From the NCBI GenBank assembly GCA_002434595.1, contig DJKK01000326.1, positions 1 to 20,710 on the forward strand: a stretch of 20,710 bases of DNA, in the 5' to 3' direction. Shown piece by piece: positions 8,760 through 16,522 of the stretch. A program made the position numbers and the translations under genes. Every line of letters starts with the position of its first letter. The first letter of the stretch is position 1. This DNA is from Alphaproteobacteria bacterium UBA6544. GTDB lineage: Bacteria > Pseudomonadota > Alphaproteobacteria > UBA8366. The notes under the pieces are model-generated. The model did no database searches, was not told the origin of the DNA, and saw only the letters and a program-made list of their open reading frames with translations.

Positions 8760-9789
8760 TTGAGCTGCAAGGCGTCGTCTTTCTGGGAGACCGCAAACTG
8801 GAGCTTATGGATTCCCGGACCCGACAACCGGGCCGCGCGCTATGGTTCTCGCAATCAAGGCGTCCAGGATGTGCGCTACGGGTCTGGGCCATATCGCCGT
8901 GAACTGAAACTCGGTAGTCGTGTGAACTCAGGCGTCAGCCGAATCGATGGCCCTGTCGTTGCTGGGCATGAACCATGCGGTGTCGTCGCGGAAGTCGGTT
9001 CCGCAGTCAATGAGCATGAAGCGAAAGTTGGCCAACGGGTGATGGATCATCACTACGATGGCTGTGGCACATGCCGGCACTGTAAATCCGGATGGTCGCG
9101 CAATGTGTTTGGATGGCGCGGTCGTTTGCGGGTTCGGCGGGCACGGCGCCCATGCCCTGTACGTGACGGTGCCGGCGCACACGCTTGTACTGCTGCCCGA
9201 TGATCTGTCCTTCGGAGCCCGTGTGCGGTACGGGAACGGCCTATGGTGCGTTGAAGCGCCTGGGGATGAGACTCGTCATCTTTGGCCAGGGCTCGGTCGG
9301 TGGCATGCAGCTGGCGGCGCGATGGGTGTTCGCGTGATAGGAGCTGACAATTCCGGGGACCGGCGTCAGATGGCGCTGGAGAAGGGCGCGGATGTGGCGA
9401 TCGATCCGTCGGTGGATGACGCTGTCCAGGCGATCTAGGATCTGACGCATGGGGAGGGTACCGACCAAGCGCTCGATGCGACGACGTCGTCGGATGCGCG
9501 GCGCAACGCCGTGCGCAGCACACGCGCTTGGGGGACCGACTGTTTGGTCGGCATCGGTTGCGAGGTGACGCTTGGGGTGTTGCCCGATCTTATTCATCGC
9601 CAAATTACGCTGGTCGGCCATTGGACCTTCTCCAAGCTCGCTCAGGCCGATTGCGCGCGGTTTGACTCGGATCGTAAGATCGATGTGGACAGTCTTTTCA
9701 CGCACAAATGGGCGCTCGAACAAGCTGAAGAAGCCTGCGCGCTTTTCGATCAGCAAAAGACGGGGAAAGGCGTGTTCCTGCCGTCCTAG
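8760..9789 (+). pseudogene. Decayed zinc-dependent (MDR-type) alcohol dehydrogenase
   Basis: Successive pieces in changing frames spell a medium-chain alcohol dehydrogenase. They are VVFLGDRKLELMD near 8768-8812, then VLAIKAS, then GPVVAGHEPCGVVAEVGS with the zinc-site HE, and then DGCGTCRHCKSGW with structural-zinc cysteines. After a shift come LYVTVPAHTLVLLPDDLSFGA, then GTGTAYGALKRLGMRLVIFGQGSVGGMQLAAR in another frame, and VRVIGADNSGDRRQMALEKGA in the previous frame. A TAG at 9436-9438 interrupts this piece, and the reading continues to GKGVFLPS and a TAG at 9787-9789. I count at least five frameshifts and one nonsense codon, so it is non-functional. It begins five bases after the ACAD stop, so it was once the last gene of that operon. 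The final TAG shares the CTAG tetranucleotide with the stop of the convergent CoA-transferase. Confidence 0.88.
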
Positions 9790-11015
9790 ATAACGCCGCG
9801 CTTCTTGAGTTCGTTAAGTTTCGCGCCGTCAAGATCGAGGAGGCTGCTGTATATTTCTGTGTTGTGATGGCCTAGAGGTGCGCCGCCTTCGAGTTGTGGC
9901 AATGCACCGCCGGAAAATTCGATGGGAAAGCCTGAAATGATGCCGGCCTCGATGGGCTCTTCCGATCCATGCCGGCGCATTGGTTTTAGGGTGCCCCGAT
10001 CGCGGAAGTGTGTGTCCTCGATAGCCTCCGGTAAGGTGCGTGCGCGGGCGATTGGAACGCCGACGGCCTCCAGACGGGAAATGGCGTCAGCGCAATTAAA
10101 TCGCGTGAAACGCTTCTGAATTTCGACCCTGAGATCGTCGATATTGGATTCGCGATCGGTCGGCGTGGAGAACCGTGGCTCTTCCATAAGTTCCTCGCCG
10201 CCGATGACCTTGAAGAGTGCTTCGAGACGCGTGGTGGTGCCGACCGTGATTATGACGTCGCCGTCGCTTAGGCGATAAAGTCCGGTAGCGCTGCCGCGAC
10301 TGTCATTGCCAGCCCGGACGGGTAGACCGTCACGCAGGACATATTCCATCGGTTCCATGAACATCAGTGTCGCCAATGTGTCGATCATCGATGCGTCCAA
10401 GTATTGTCCCTCGCCGGTCTTCTCCTTGTGGCGGAGCGCGCCGAGGATTGAATAGGCGGCGTAAAGAGGCGTTACCAAATCTCCGACGAAGACACCTATT
10501 CGAGTCGGTGGACCGTCCGTTGCACCGTTCATATCCATAATGCCGGACATTGCCTGGATTTGATGATCGTGCGCCGGGAGGTCCTTATAGGGGCCGGTCT
10601 GGCCGTAGCCGGCGATGGAACAATAGACGATACCCGGGTTGACCTTTGCGACTTCCTCATAGCCGAGACCAAGACGTTTCATCGACCCTGGCGACAGGTT
10701 CTCGATGACGACATCCGATTGCCTTGCGATTTCCAGGAACATTTGTCGCCCGTCGGGATCTTTGAGATTTAATGTTACGCTCTTGACCCCTTCGGAACGC
10801 TTGAGAAACCGTATCGAAAGGTCTTCATCGGTGCGCCGTTCCGGGTGTATCCCCTCTGGCCCCGCAAACGGGCCAACGTTGCGGATTGGGTCTCCGACTT
10901 CGGGCATTTCGACCTTGATGACCTCAGCACCGAAACGTGCCAGCGTCATACTGAGAAAAGGGCCTGCCAGGAAAACGGTGACGGAGAGAACTCGGATATC
11001 TTCGAGCGGTTTCAT
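9786..11015 (-). CDS. CaiB/BaiF-family (family III) CoA-transferase
   Basis: This 409-residue protein has the typical length and N-terminus of family III CoA-transferases (formyl-CoA, carnitine and succinyl-CoA types), which move CoA between acids via aspartyl anhydride intermediates. Evidence includes PLEDIRVLSVTVFLAGPF, LARFGAEVIKVEMPEVGDPIR, LNLKDPDGR, VVIENLSPGSMKRLGLGYE, YCSIAGYGQTGPY, and D150 three residues before QAMSG, where the catalytic Asp is expected. The rest has QYLDASMID and an HHNTEIY segment near the end. The AAGG on its strand at 11026-11023 sits seven bases before the ATG at 11015. It is transcribed towards the ADH remnant and diverges from the ACAD remnant. It may supply acyl-CoA substrates for the dehydrogenases. 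Substrate identity is not evident. Confidence 0.93.
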   Translation of the reverse strand: MKPLEDIRVLSVTVFLAGPFLSMTLARFGAEVIKVEMPEVGDPIRNVGPFAGPEGIHPERRTDEDLSIRFLKRSEGVKSVTLNLKDPDGRQMFLEIARQSDVVIENLSPGSMKRLGLGYEEVAKVNPGIVYCSIAGYGQTGPYKDLPAHDHQIQAMSGIMDMNGATDGPPTRIGVFVGDLVTPLYAAYSILGALRHKEKTGEGQYLDASMIDTLATLMFMEPMEYVLRDGLPVRAGNDSRGSATGLYRLSDGDVIITVGTTTRLEALFKVIGGEELMEEPRFSTPTDRESNIDDLRVEIQKRFTRFNCADAISRLEAVGVPIARARTLPEAIEDTHFRDRGTLKPMRRHGSEEPIEAGIISGFPIEFSGGALPQLEGGAPLGHHNTEIYSSLLDLDGAKLNELKKRGVI

Positions 11016-11084
11016 CGGATTGCCTTGCGTTGCGCGAGCTTGGCCTAAAAAGCCTGATGATTAAGTTAGATGCGGGCTACGTTG

Positions 11085-11097
11085 ATCCTAGTAGGAT
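11085..11097. promoter_or_regulatory. Inverted repeat in a divergent intergenic region (possible operator)
   Basis: ATCCTA and TAGGAT flank a single central G, giving a 6+1+6 inverted repeat. It lies between the divergent CoA-transferase (start 11015) and the acyl-CoA dehydrogenase remnant (start near 11147). That placement suits a dimeric regulator controlling both directions. No regulator gene is present in the window. Confidence 0.35.
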
Positions 11098-11146
11098 GGA
11101 AGAGGCGTTTCAGCCGTCCAGCCGGTTGAAAAGATAAGGGAGGTTG

Positions 11147-11570
11147 ATGCGGATTTCGAATTTACTGATGAGCAACGGCTGCTTCGTGATCAGGCATGGC
11201 GGTTCCTTGGCGATAACGCACCGCCTGGCGCCGCGCGGGCGGTTCTCGATAACGGTATTATCTCTTTCGACAGGAACTTAAAGACCGCAATCGCGGAACT
11301 GGGCTGGATGGGTTGCATCATTCCAGAGCTATACGGCGCCGCCGTTATGATCTGGGGAGACTTATGCGTTATAGCGGAAGAACTCGGCCGTTCCCTCGCA
11401 CCGACGCCGTTTGCGTCATCCTATTACCTTGCGAACGAGGCCATTTGGATTGCAGGCACCGAGGATCAGAAGCAGGATTTCTCGCCGTAGCGGGCTGATG
11501 GCTTCTTGATTGGCGCCTTCGCGATGGCACATTGAGGCGCGATGACTGAGGTGCGCGTATAAAGCGACAC
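11147..11570 (+). pseudogene. Truncated, frameshifted acyl-CoA dehydrogenase remnant
   Basis: A GGGAGG at 11138-11143 precedes ATG 11147. Two codons on, the frame must shift to read DFEFTDEQRLLRDQAWRFL, the classic ACAD N-terminus. The reading continues through ELGWMGCIIPELYGA and CVIAEELGRSLAPTPFASS to EDQKQDFSP and a TAG at 11488-11490. Beyond that stop, LIGAFAMAH with a further stop resembles the middle-domain start (GELIGAFALTEP). After about 11570 nothing recognisable remains, so the FAD and C-terminal domains are lost. It is a broken third ACAD, divergent from the CoA-transferase. Confidence 0.8.
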
Positions 11571-11630
11571 AGCCCCCTAGAGTCGGACGAAAAAAAGCGA
11601 TATATCACGCCCGGCTACAGAGTTTCTCGA

Positions 11631-12065
11631 ATGGCAGGCAAGAACCAATTTCACGAGAATTTAGCGCGCGAGCACGATGTCGCGCACTCAAGTGATCGCG
11701 CCTTCGGTATTGTCTTCACCGTAGTGTTCGCAATTATCGGTTGCTGGCCGTTGATTTCGCTTGAAAACGTACGCTGGTGGGCGCTCGCGATTGCAGCGGC
11801 ATTCTTGGTTTGTGCGCTTTTTCGACCGGCATTGCTCGGGCCACTGAACCGGTTGTGGGCCAAGTTCGGGTTGCTGCTGCACAGAATTGTCAATCCATTG
11901 ATGATGGGACTTATTTTTTATCTCACGGTTCTGCCGACAGGTATTGTGATGCGCCTCCTCGGCAAGGATTTGCTCAATTTGAAATGGGATTCCGGGGCAG
12001 ATACCTATTGGGTGGAGCGGGATCCGCCCGGACCATCGCCGGAATCGATTAAGAACCAGTTTTAG
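11631..12065 (+). CDS. SxtJ-family small integral membrane protein
   Basis: The 144-residue protein has three hydrophobic segments, at about 25-43, 50-69 and 88-110. A short hydrophilic N-terminus (MAGKNQFHENLAREHDV) precedes them, and a C-terminal tail (KDLLNLKWDSGADTYWVERDPP) follows. This pattern matches the SxtJ family, named for a gene next to the carbamoyltransferase gene sxtI in saxitoxin clusters and common beside carbamoyltransferases in unrelated bacteria. Its biochemical role is not established. Here it is first of a same-strand block and only ten bases from the next gene. The SD before ATG 11631 is weak. A partner or membrane anchor for the carbamoyltransferase is a reasonable inference from context alone. 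Confidence 0.85.
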   Translation: MAGKNQFHENLAREHDVAHSSDRAFGIVFTVVFAIIGCWPLISLENVRWWALAIAAAFLVCALFRPALLGPLNRLWAKFGLLLHRIVNPLMMGLIFYLTVLPTGIVMRLLGKDLLNLKWDSGADTYWVERDPPGPSPESIKNQF

Positions 12066-12075
12066 GATACAGTAG

Positions 12076-12225
12076 ATGAGCTTTTTGAAGGAATTGTGGG
12101 CGTTCTTGAGGATCAGGAAGAAATTCTGGCTCTTGCCGATTCTATTGCTCATGACAGTATTTGGTGGCCTCATTGTGCTCACACAAGGCAGTGCGGTGGC
12201 ACCGTTTATTTACACAATCTTTTAG
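12076..12225 (+). CDS. 49-residue DUF5989-type membrane peptide
   Basis: ATG 12076 opens a 49-residue protein starting MSFLKELWAFLRIRKKFWLL and ending in TQGSAVAPFIYTIF. It has a basic N-terminal stretch (RIRKK) and then one transmembrane segment at about 18-37. This matches small conserved peptides annotated DUF5989 that sit beside SxtJ and carbamoyltransferase genes; I believe SxtK of saxitoxin clusters is of the same kind. It is easily missed because of its size. The gene lies ten bases after sxtJ-like and 30 before the carbamoyltransferase, so the three are very likely cotranslated parts of one functional unit. Function is unknown; positive-inside charges predict a cytoplasmic N-terminus. 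Confidence 0.85.
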   Translation: MSFLKELWAFLRIRKKFWLLPILLLMTVFGGLIVLTQGSAVAPFIYTIF

Positions 12226-12255
12226 GCTCGATCTCAAGAACAGCTGGAGCTCCAA

Positions 12256-14091
12256 TTGCGCATCGTCGGAATTTCCGCGTTCTACCATGACAGTGCGGCG
12301 GCACTGGTCGAAGACGGTGACATCGTGGCGGCGGCTCAAGAGGAACGCTTCACGCGTAAGAAGCATGACGCGTCCTTCCCCGAAAACGCACTGAGATATT
12401 GCCTCGCGGAAGCGGGCGTCGAGTTGGACGCGATCGACTACGTAGCCTTCTACGACAAACCGTTCTTGAAGTTCGAGAGGTTGTTGGAAACCTACGTCGC
12501 ATTTGCGCCGCGCGGCTTTCGAAGTTTCGCGATGGCAATGCCGCTGTGGCTAAAAGAGAAACTCTTCCAGAAGAATCTGCTTCGAGACCGATTGCGGGAT
12601 CTCGAACCAGAATTTGACTGGGAGAACAAGCTGCTCTTTGCCGAACATCATCAAAGCCATGCGGCCAGCGCATTCTTCCCGTCGCCATTTGAAGAGGCGG
12701 CCGTCCTGACAATGGACGGCGTTGGGGAATGGGCGACGACCTCGATGGCGATCGGTTCTGGGAACAACCTCGAGATGGTGAAGGAAATCCATTTTCCGCA
12801 TTCACTCGGCCTCTTGTATTCCGCCTTCACTTACTACACCGGATTTCGGGTTAATTCGGGCGAGTATAAGGTGATGGGGTTGGCGCCTTACGGACAGCCC
12901 GTGTATCGCGATCTCATTCTCGATAATCTAATCGACCTCAAGGCCGACGGGACGTTTCGGCTGAATATTGACTACTTCGATTATTGCACCGGCCTCACCA
13001 TGACGAACGCGCGGTTCGATGATCTTTTCGGCGCGCCGCCGCGTAGCCCGGAATCGCTCCTGGATCAGCGCGACATGGATCTTGCCGCGTCAATACAAGC
13101 CGTAACCGAAGAGGTCGTCCTGCGATTGGTGCGGTCGATTGTCGAAGAAACCGGGATCAAGAACGTCTGCCTTGCGGGCGGTGTAGCGCTGAATTGCGTG
13201 GCGAACGGAAAAGTACTGCGAGACGGTGCTGCGGACGGAATTTGGATACAGCCGGCAGCAGGCGATGCGGGTGGTGCGCTCGGTAGTGCGTTGGTGGCGG
13301 CACATCTCCTGAACGACGTGCCGCGCCGCGTAAACGGCGCGAGAGACCGGATGAGGGGGAGTTATTTAGGCCCCGAATTTTCGCAGCAAGAGACCGAAGC
13401 AAGACTTTCGGAAATGGGTGCCGTCTGGTCCGCAGTTGAAGATGACGAAATGATCGCCATGACGGCCGATGCTCTCGCGGAGGGTCAGGCTGTCGGCTGG
13501 TTCCAGGGACGTATGGAATTCGGACCTCGGGCGCTCGGCGGCCGGTCAATACTGGGCGATCCGCGTTCACCGGAGATGCAAAAACATCTCAATCTCAAGA
13601 TCAAATATCGGGAAAGCTTCAGGCCGTTTGCACCATCTGTTCTGCGTGAGGATGTTTACGATTGGTTCGAGATGGATGCGGATAGCCCGTACATGCTGCT
13701 GGTTGGCGATGTGAAAGAGGCCCGAAAGCGAAAGATGACTTCCGAGCAGGAGGCTCTTTTCGGCATTGAGAAACTGAATGTCCCGCGTTCCGATATACCC
13801 GCCGTTACACATGTCGACTACTCGGCACGGGTGCAGACAGTACATCGCGACACGAACCCACTTTACTACGGTCTTTTGACCGCCTTTAAAGAACGAACGG
13901 GTTGCCCGGTATTGGTGAATACCAGCTTCAATATCCGCGGTGAACCGATTGTCGGCAGTCCCGAAGATGCCTTCCGATGCTTTATGGGAACGGAACTCGA
14001 TCTTTTGGTCGTTGGCAATTGTCTGCTGCGCAAGACAGATCAGGATCCCGCATTGAAACAGGACTACACAACCTCGTTTGATCTCGATTGA
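12256..14091 (+). CDS. O-carbamoyltransferase (NodU/CmcH/SxtI/TobZ family)
   Basis: The 611-residue enzyme would use carbamoyl phosphate and ATP to make carbamoyl-adenylate and transfer the carbamoyl group to a hydroxyl. The N-terminal Kae1-like domain starts IVGISAFYHDSAAALV. It contains QEERFTRKKHD, the metal-site EHHQSHAASAFF (H132 and H136 in the HxxxH pair), LTMDGVGEW, and VCLAGGVALNCVANGK. The C-terminal YrdC-like part has MEFGPRALGGRSIL at 420-433 and NTSFNIRGEPIV. All main motifs are intact. The start is TTG 12256 with GGAG at 12246-12249 six bases before, which gives the conserved MRIVGISAFYHD start. The acceptor is unknown: NodU acts on a lipooligosaccharide, TobZ on an antibiotic and SxtI on a toxin precursor. 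A cytoplasmic enzyme is expected, possibly recruited by the two small membrane proteins. Confidence 0.95.
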   Translation: MRIVGISAFYHDSAAALVEDGDIVAAAQEERFTRKKHDASFPENALRYCLAEAGVELDAIDYVAFYDKPFLKFERLLETYVAFAPRGFRSFAMAMPLWLKEKLFQKNLLRDRLRDLEPEFDWENKLLFAEHHQSHAASAFFPSPFEEAAVLTMDGVGEWATTSMAIGSGNNLEMVKEIHFPHSLGLLYSAFTYYTGFRVNSGEYKVMGLAPYGQPVYRDLILDNLIDLKADGTFRLNIDYFDYCTGLTMTNARFDDLFGAPPRSPESLLDQRDMDLAASIQAVTEEVVLRLVRSIVEETGIKNVCLAGGVALNCVANGKVLRDGAADGIWIQPAAGDAGGALGSALVAAHLLNDVPRRVNGARDRMRGSYLGPEFSQQETEARLSEMGAVWSAVEDDEMIAMTADALAEGQAVGWFQGRMEFGPRALGGRSILGDPRSPEMQKHLNLKIKYRESFRPFAPSVLREDVYDWFEMDADSPYMLLVGDVKEARKRKMTSEQEALFGIEKLNVPRSDIPAVTHVDYSARVQTVHRDTNPLYYGLLTAFKERTGCPVLVNTSFNIRGEPIVGSPEDAFRCFMGTELDLLVVGNCLLRKTDQDPALKQDYTTSFDLD

Positions 14092-14151
14092 GATGATGCT
14101 ACGGCGAACCGACATACTCGAAGGACCGGCTTCAAAGGACACAAGCAGCTC

Positions 14152-15354
14152 ATGAGTGTCGGAACCCGCGTCGCGATGCTCGCTCTGACAATTGGGTTGA
14201 TCTGCGTTTCCGCGCTAGCGGGCTTTATCGCCTCGAAATACGAAGTCTTTGAAAGAGACCCACGTGAGTTCATTAGCCGGGTCGTGCTCAAGTTCGATGG
14301 CCCCGAGCCGCTCCTGTCGCCCTATCGCTCGCGTCTCAGTCTGGACGGCTGCCAATGCGCGGCCAGCTGGCGGATTTGTCCATGCGGCTCGACGACAACA
14401 CTCCCGCCATACGAACAGGAAATATGGAGCCAGGTTTTGGCCTTACCGATGCCGGATGCTCCGCCGCTTGCTCCGAGCGTCCGCACCCGCCTTTCAGATG
14501 CCGTCGGATATGACTCTATCCTTCCCGACGCCTCGAATTTGAGGATCGAAACATTTGCGACGCGCCCGTTCGGGGATGCGACCCTGGAAAGCCTGCATTT
14601 ACATTACGAAAGGCCGAAAACGCGCGTCGTGGCCCATTTCGCCAAACGGACCGCACGGTCCGAGAAGCTGCTGATCTTACTGCATGACACCGGATCAAAC
14701 GGTGAACGCATGTTGATGGAGACTGGGCGTCCGTCGTTGAGAGAGGGTTTCGACGTCGTCGCCTTTGACGTTACCTCGAATACAACCCTCATGGGGATCG
14801 TCAACGCCGCCTGGCAATTGCAAGGGGTGCATGCCGCAGGCTTGTGGCCGCGCGCGGTGTGTGATTTCGCGAAGAAGCACCAGCTTCGCCAGCAATACAA
14901 ACGTATCGTGGTCTACGGAGAGGGTGACGGCGCACGGTATGCGGGCTATCTCGCAAATCTCTGCGAAGCCTTCGATACGATTATTCTGGAAGGAGGAGAC
15001 AGCGATCCGTCCGCGGATTATCCCTCGCCACTGAAGCGTGTACATAGGCTGTTCCTCGGATACTGGCACGATCATTTGACGGCATTTCCCGCCCGGACGT
15101 CGATACGCGATATTTTGGCCAATTCGCGGAGCCGGCTGGTCCTTATCGGTGACGCAGAGGATTACCGTCATCGGTTACGCGAGCTTGTTGAGCCCGCCTA
15201 CGACTGGCGTCCATCGCTTGCGGCGGGTGCCACCGGGACAAGATTGGTATTCCGCCCGGAGGCGGTGCGGCAGCGCGAACGTCTGCTTGGTGCTGTCTTG
15301 GCCGAAGACTGGGATGCGCTCGAAGGTGCCTCGCTACATCGGAGGCTGCCATGA
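14152..15354 (+). CDS. Membrane-anchored alpha/beta-hydrolase-like protein lacking the nucleophile serine (paralog 1)
   Basis: The 400-residue protein begins with a transmembrane helix at about 6-27 and is then probably extracytoplasmic. A four-cysteine cluster, C67-x-C69-x5-C75-x-C77, follows in the membrane-proximal region. The second half resembles an alpha/beta-hydrolase: strand LLILLHDTGS (the HG oxyanion position), FDVVAFDV, then RIVVYGEGDGARYAGYL. In the elbow, where GxSxG is expected, the sequence is G256-E-G258-D-G260, so the Ser is a Gly. It is homologous to the next gene across this region. The ATG 14152 has AAAGGA 12 bases upstream, and its TGA overlaps the next ATG. I do not recognise a named family. 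It could be an inactive hydrolase fold with a binding or structural role, or an enzyme with other chemistry. Confidence 0.8.
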   Translation: MSVGTRVAMLALTIGLICVSALAGFIASKYEVFERDPREFISRVVLKFDGPEPLLSPYRSRLSLDGCQCAASWRICPCGSTTTLPPYEQEIWSQVLALPMPDAPPLAPSVRTRLSDAVGYDSILPDASNLRIETFATRPFGDATLESLHLHYERPKTRVVAHFAKRTARSEKLLILLHDTGSNGERMLMETGRPSLREGFDVVAFDVTSNTTLMGIVNAAWQLQGVHAAGLWPRAVCDFAKKHQLRQQYKRIVVYGEGDGARYAGYLANLCEAFDTIILEGGDSDPSADYPSPLKRVHRLFLGYWHDHLTAFPARTSIRDILANSRSRLVLIGDAEDYRHRLRELVEPAYDWRPSLAAGATGTRLVFRPEAVRQRERLLGAVLAEDWDALEGASLHRRLP

Positions 15355-16445
15355 GACGGAGGCTCTTGTGGATCATTGTCATGCCGATTTTCGTCCTTAT
15401 CGCCTTCGGACTCGGGAGCGGCACACAGGTTATGTTGGGGACTTTTCAGCCGCCGCCGCGAGTCGACTTGGCACAAAGATTTTATTCGGCGAGCGAACGG
15501 CAGCTTTGGGAGAGGTTCGTTGACGACCCGCCGCCGTCCTTTGAGGAAAAGGTGGAGCCGAACTTCCCAGAATTACTACGAGCGGCTCTCGGCTACGGGT
15601 CACTGGGCGACCCGGCGATCCGTTCGCAACGCTATCCGCATCCGATCGACAACAGTATTCGCGAGCTCCGCATAGCGTTCCCAAAGCCGGAATTGACTTT
15701 CAGGGCCCTACATTGGCGACACGGAAAGGCCGACACACTTGTCGTCGTCCTGCATGGATTTGCCTCTACGGCGGATAAAGTTCTCGGGTTTGATAAACCG
15801 GACTATATGCAGTTCGTCGGCGGACGCCTTTTCAATGATGGACTCGACGTGCTCGCGTTCGGTATGCCCTCCGATCCAGTTCTCGCGTCAGCGATGAATT
15901 CCCGCCTTACCTGGCACGGGACAACGGTTGAGGGCGCGTGGAGCCATGCGGTTTGCGAGACGATGGGCGCATTGCGCGACCGCCACGGATACAAGCGAGT
16001 GATCGTCTATGGTGTGCGCGAAGGGGGGCGCTATGCCGATGTTATGTCCGTTCTTTGCGAACCGGTCACGCGCGTCGTCGTTGATGGTTCGGTGTTGGAT
16101 CGCCGGCACGCCATTTGGCGTGACGCACAACACCAGCAAATGAAACAACCCATCTTATTTGATCAACTGGTTCCGATAGAAGGCAGGACATCCATTTCCG
16201 ATTTTTTGGCCCATAGCCGTTCTCCCAAGATATACCTCGCGGGATCTTTCGTTTTGGATGAGATCGAGCCCAGATTGCGCGAAAATTTCGAGCAAACCCA
16301 CGTCAACGGAAGTCGGTACGCATTTGTTGCCAAGAAGCGAAGCCGGAGCGTTCCAGAGTTGCCGGACATTCTGAGGCTCTTGCGCGATGGAGCGGACGGG
16401 TTCGATGGATTTGGCGTTCGCCCGAAAAAGCGTTTGGAAGAATAA
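15351..16445 (+). CDS. Membrane-anchored alpha/beta-hydrolase-like protein lacking the nucleophile serine (paralog 2)
   Basis: This 364-residue protein starts at ATG 15351, which overlaps the previous TGA as ATGA, with GGAGG at 15341-15345. An N-terminal hydrophobic anchor spans about 5-22 and the remainder is hydrophilic. Fold markers are LVVVLHGFASTADK, LDVLAFGMPSD, and RVIVYGVREGGRYADVM. The elbow reads G221-V-R223-E-G225, so Arg replaces Ser. It aligns with the preceding protein through the core: HAVCE and RAVCD, the YKR(V/I)(I/V)VYG strand, and the CEP/CEA segment leading to a hydrophobic strand. The tandem duplication and coupled translation suggest the two proteins act together, perhaps as a heterodimer. 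It lacks the four-cysteine cluster of its partner. Substrate and activity are unknown. Confidence 0.8.
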   Translation: MRRRLLWIIVMPIFVLIAFGLGSGTQVMLGTFQPPPRVDLAQRFYSASERQLWERFVDDPPPSFEEKVEPNFPELLRAALGYGSLGDPAIRSQRYPHPIDNSIRELRIAFPKPELTFRALHWRHGKADTLVVVLHGFASTADKVLGFDKPDYMQFVGGRLFNDGLDVLAFGMPSDPVLASAMNSRLTWHGTTVEGAWSHAVCETMGALRDRHGYKRVIVYGVREGGRYADVMSVLCEPVTRVVVDGSVLDRRHAIWRDAQHQQMKQPILFDQLVPIEGRTSISDFLAHSRSPKIYLAGSFVLDEIEPRLRENFEQTHVNGSRYAFVAKKRSRSVPELPDILRLLRDGADGFDGFGVRPKKRLEE

Positions 16446-16522
16446 TCATGAGCCGACTTGCGCCACAGGTTACCTCCGCGCATAAACGCTTGCAGATGTC
16501 ACTACGCTAATTCATTCGAATC

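Noticed and set aside
7714..8892. Long open frame on the - strand opposite the second acyl-CoA dehydrogenase
   Set aside because: It lies antisense to a clear ACAD gene, its protein is rich in Arg/His without recognisable motifs, and it is a typical shadow of a GC-rich gene.
11532..11563. TTGAGG ... TATAAA as a promoter for the SxtJ-carbamoyltransferase block
   Set aside because: The spacer is 20 bases and the site lies within the ACAD remnant; not strong enough to annotate, although a promoter is expected between about 11500 and 11631.
11631..14091. Saxitoxin or other toxin biosynthesis cluster
   Set aside because: Only the carbamoyltransferase and its two small neighbours match; the SxtA-type synthase, amidinotransferase and oxygenases are absent.
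14093..14155. 20-codon open frame overlapping the next ATG as ATGA
   Set aside because: No SD beyond the stop region of the previous gene and no recognisable peptide; it may be chance, although a coupling role cannot be excluded.
16448..16510. 20-codon open frame in the gap before the first SGNH gene
   Set aside because: No SD and no recognisable pattern; probably chance.
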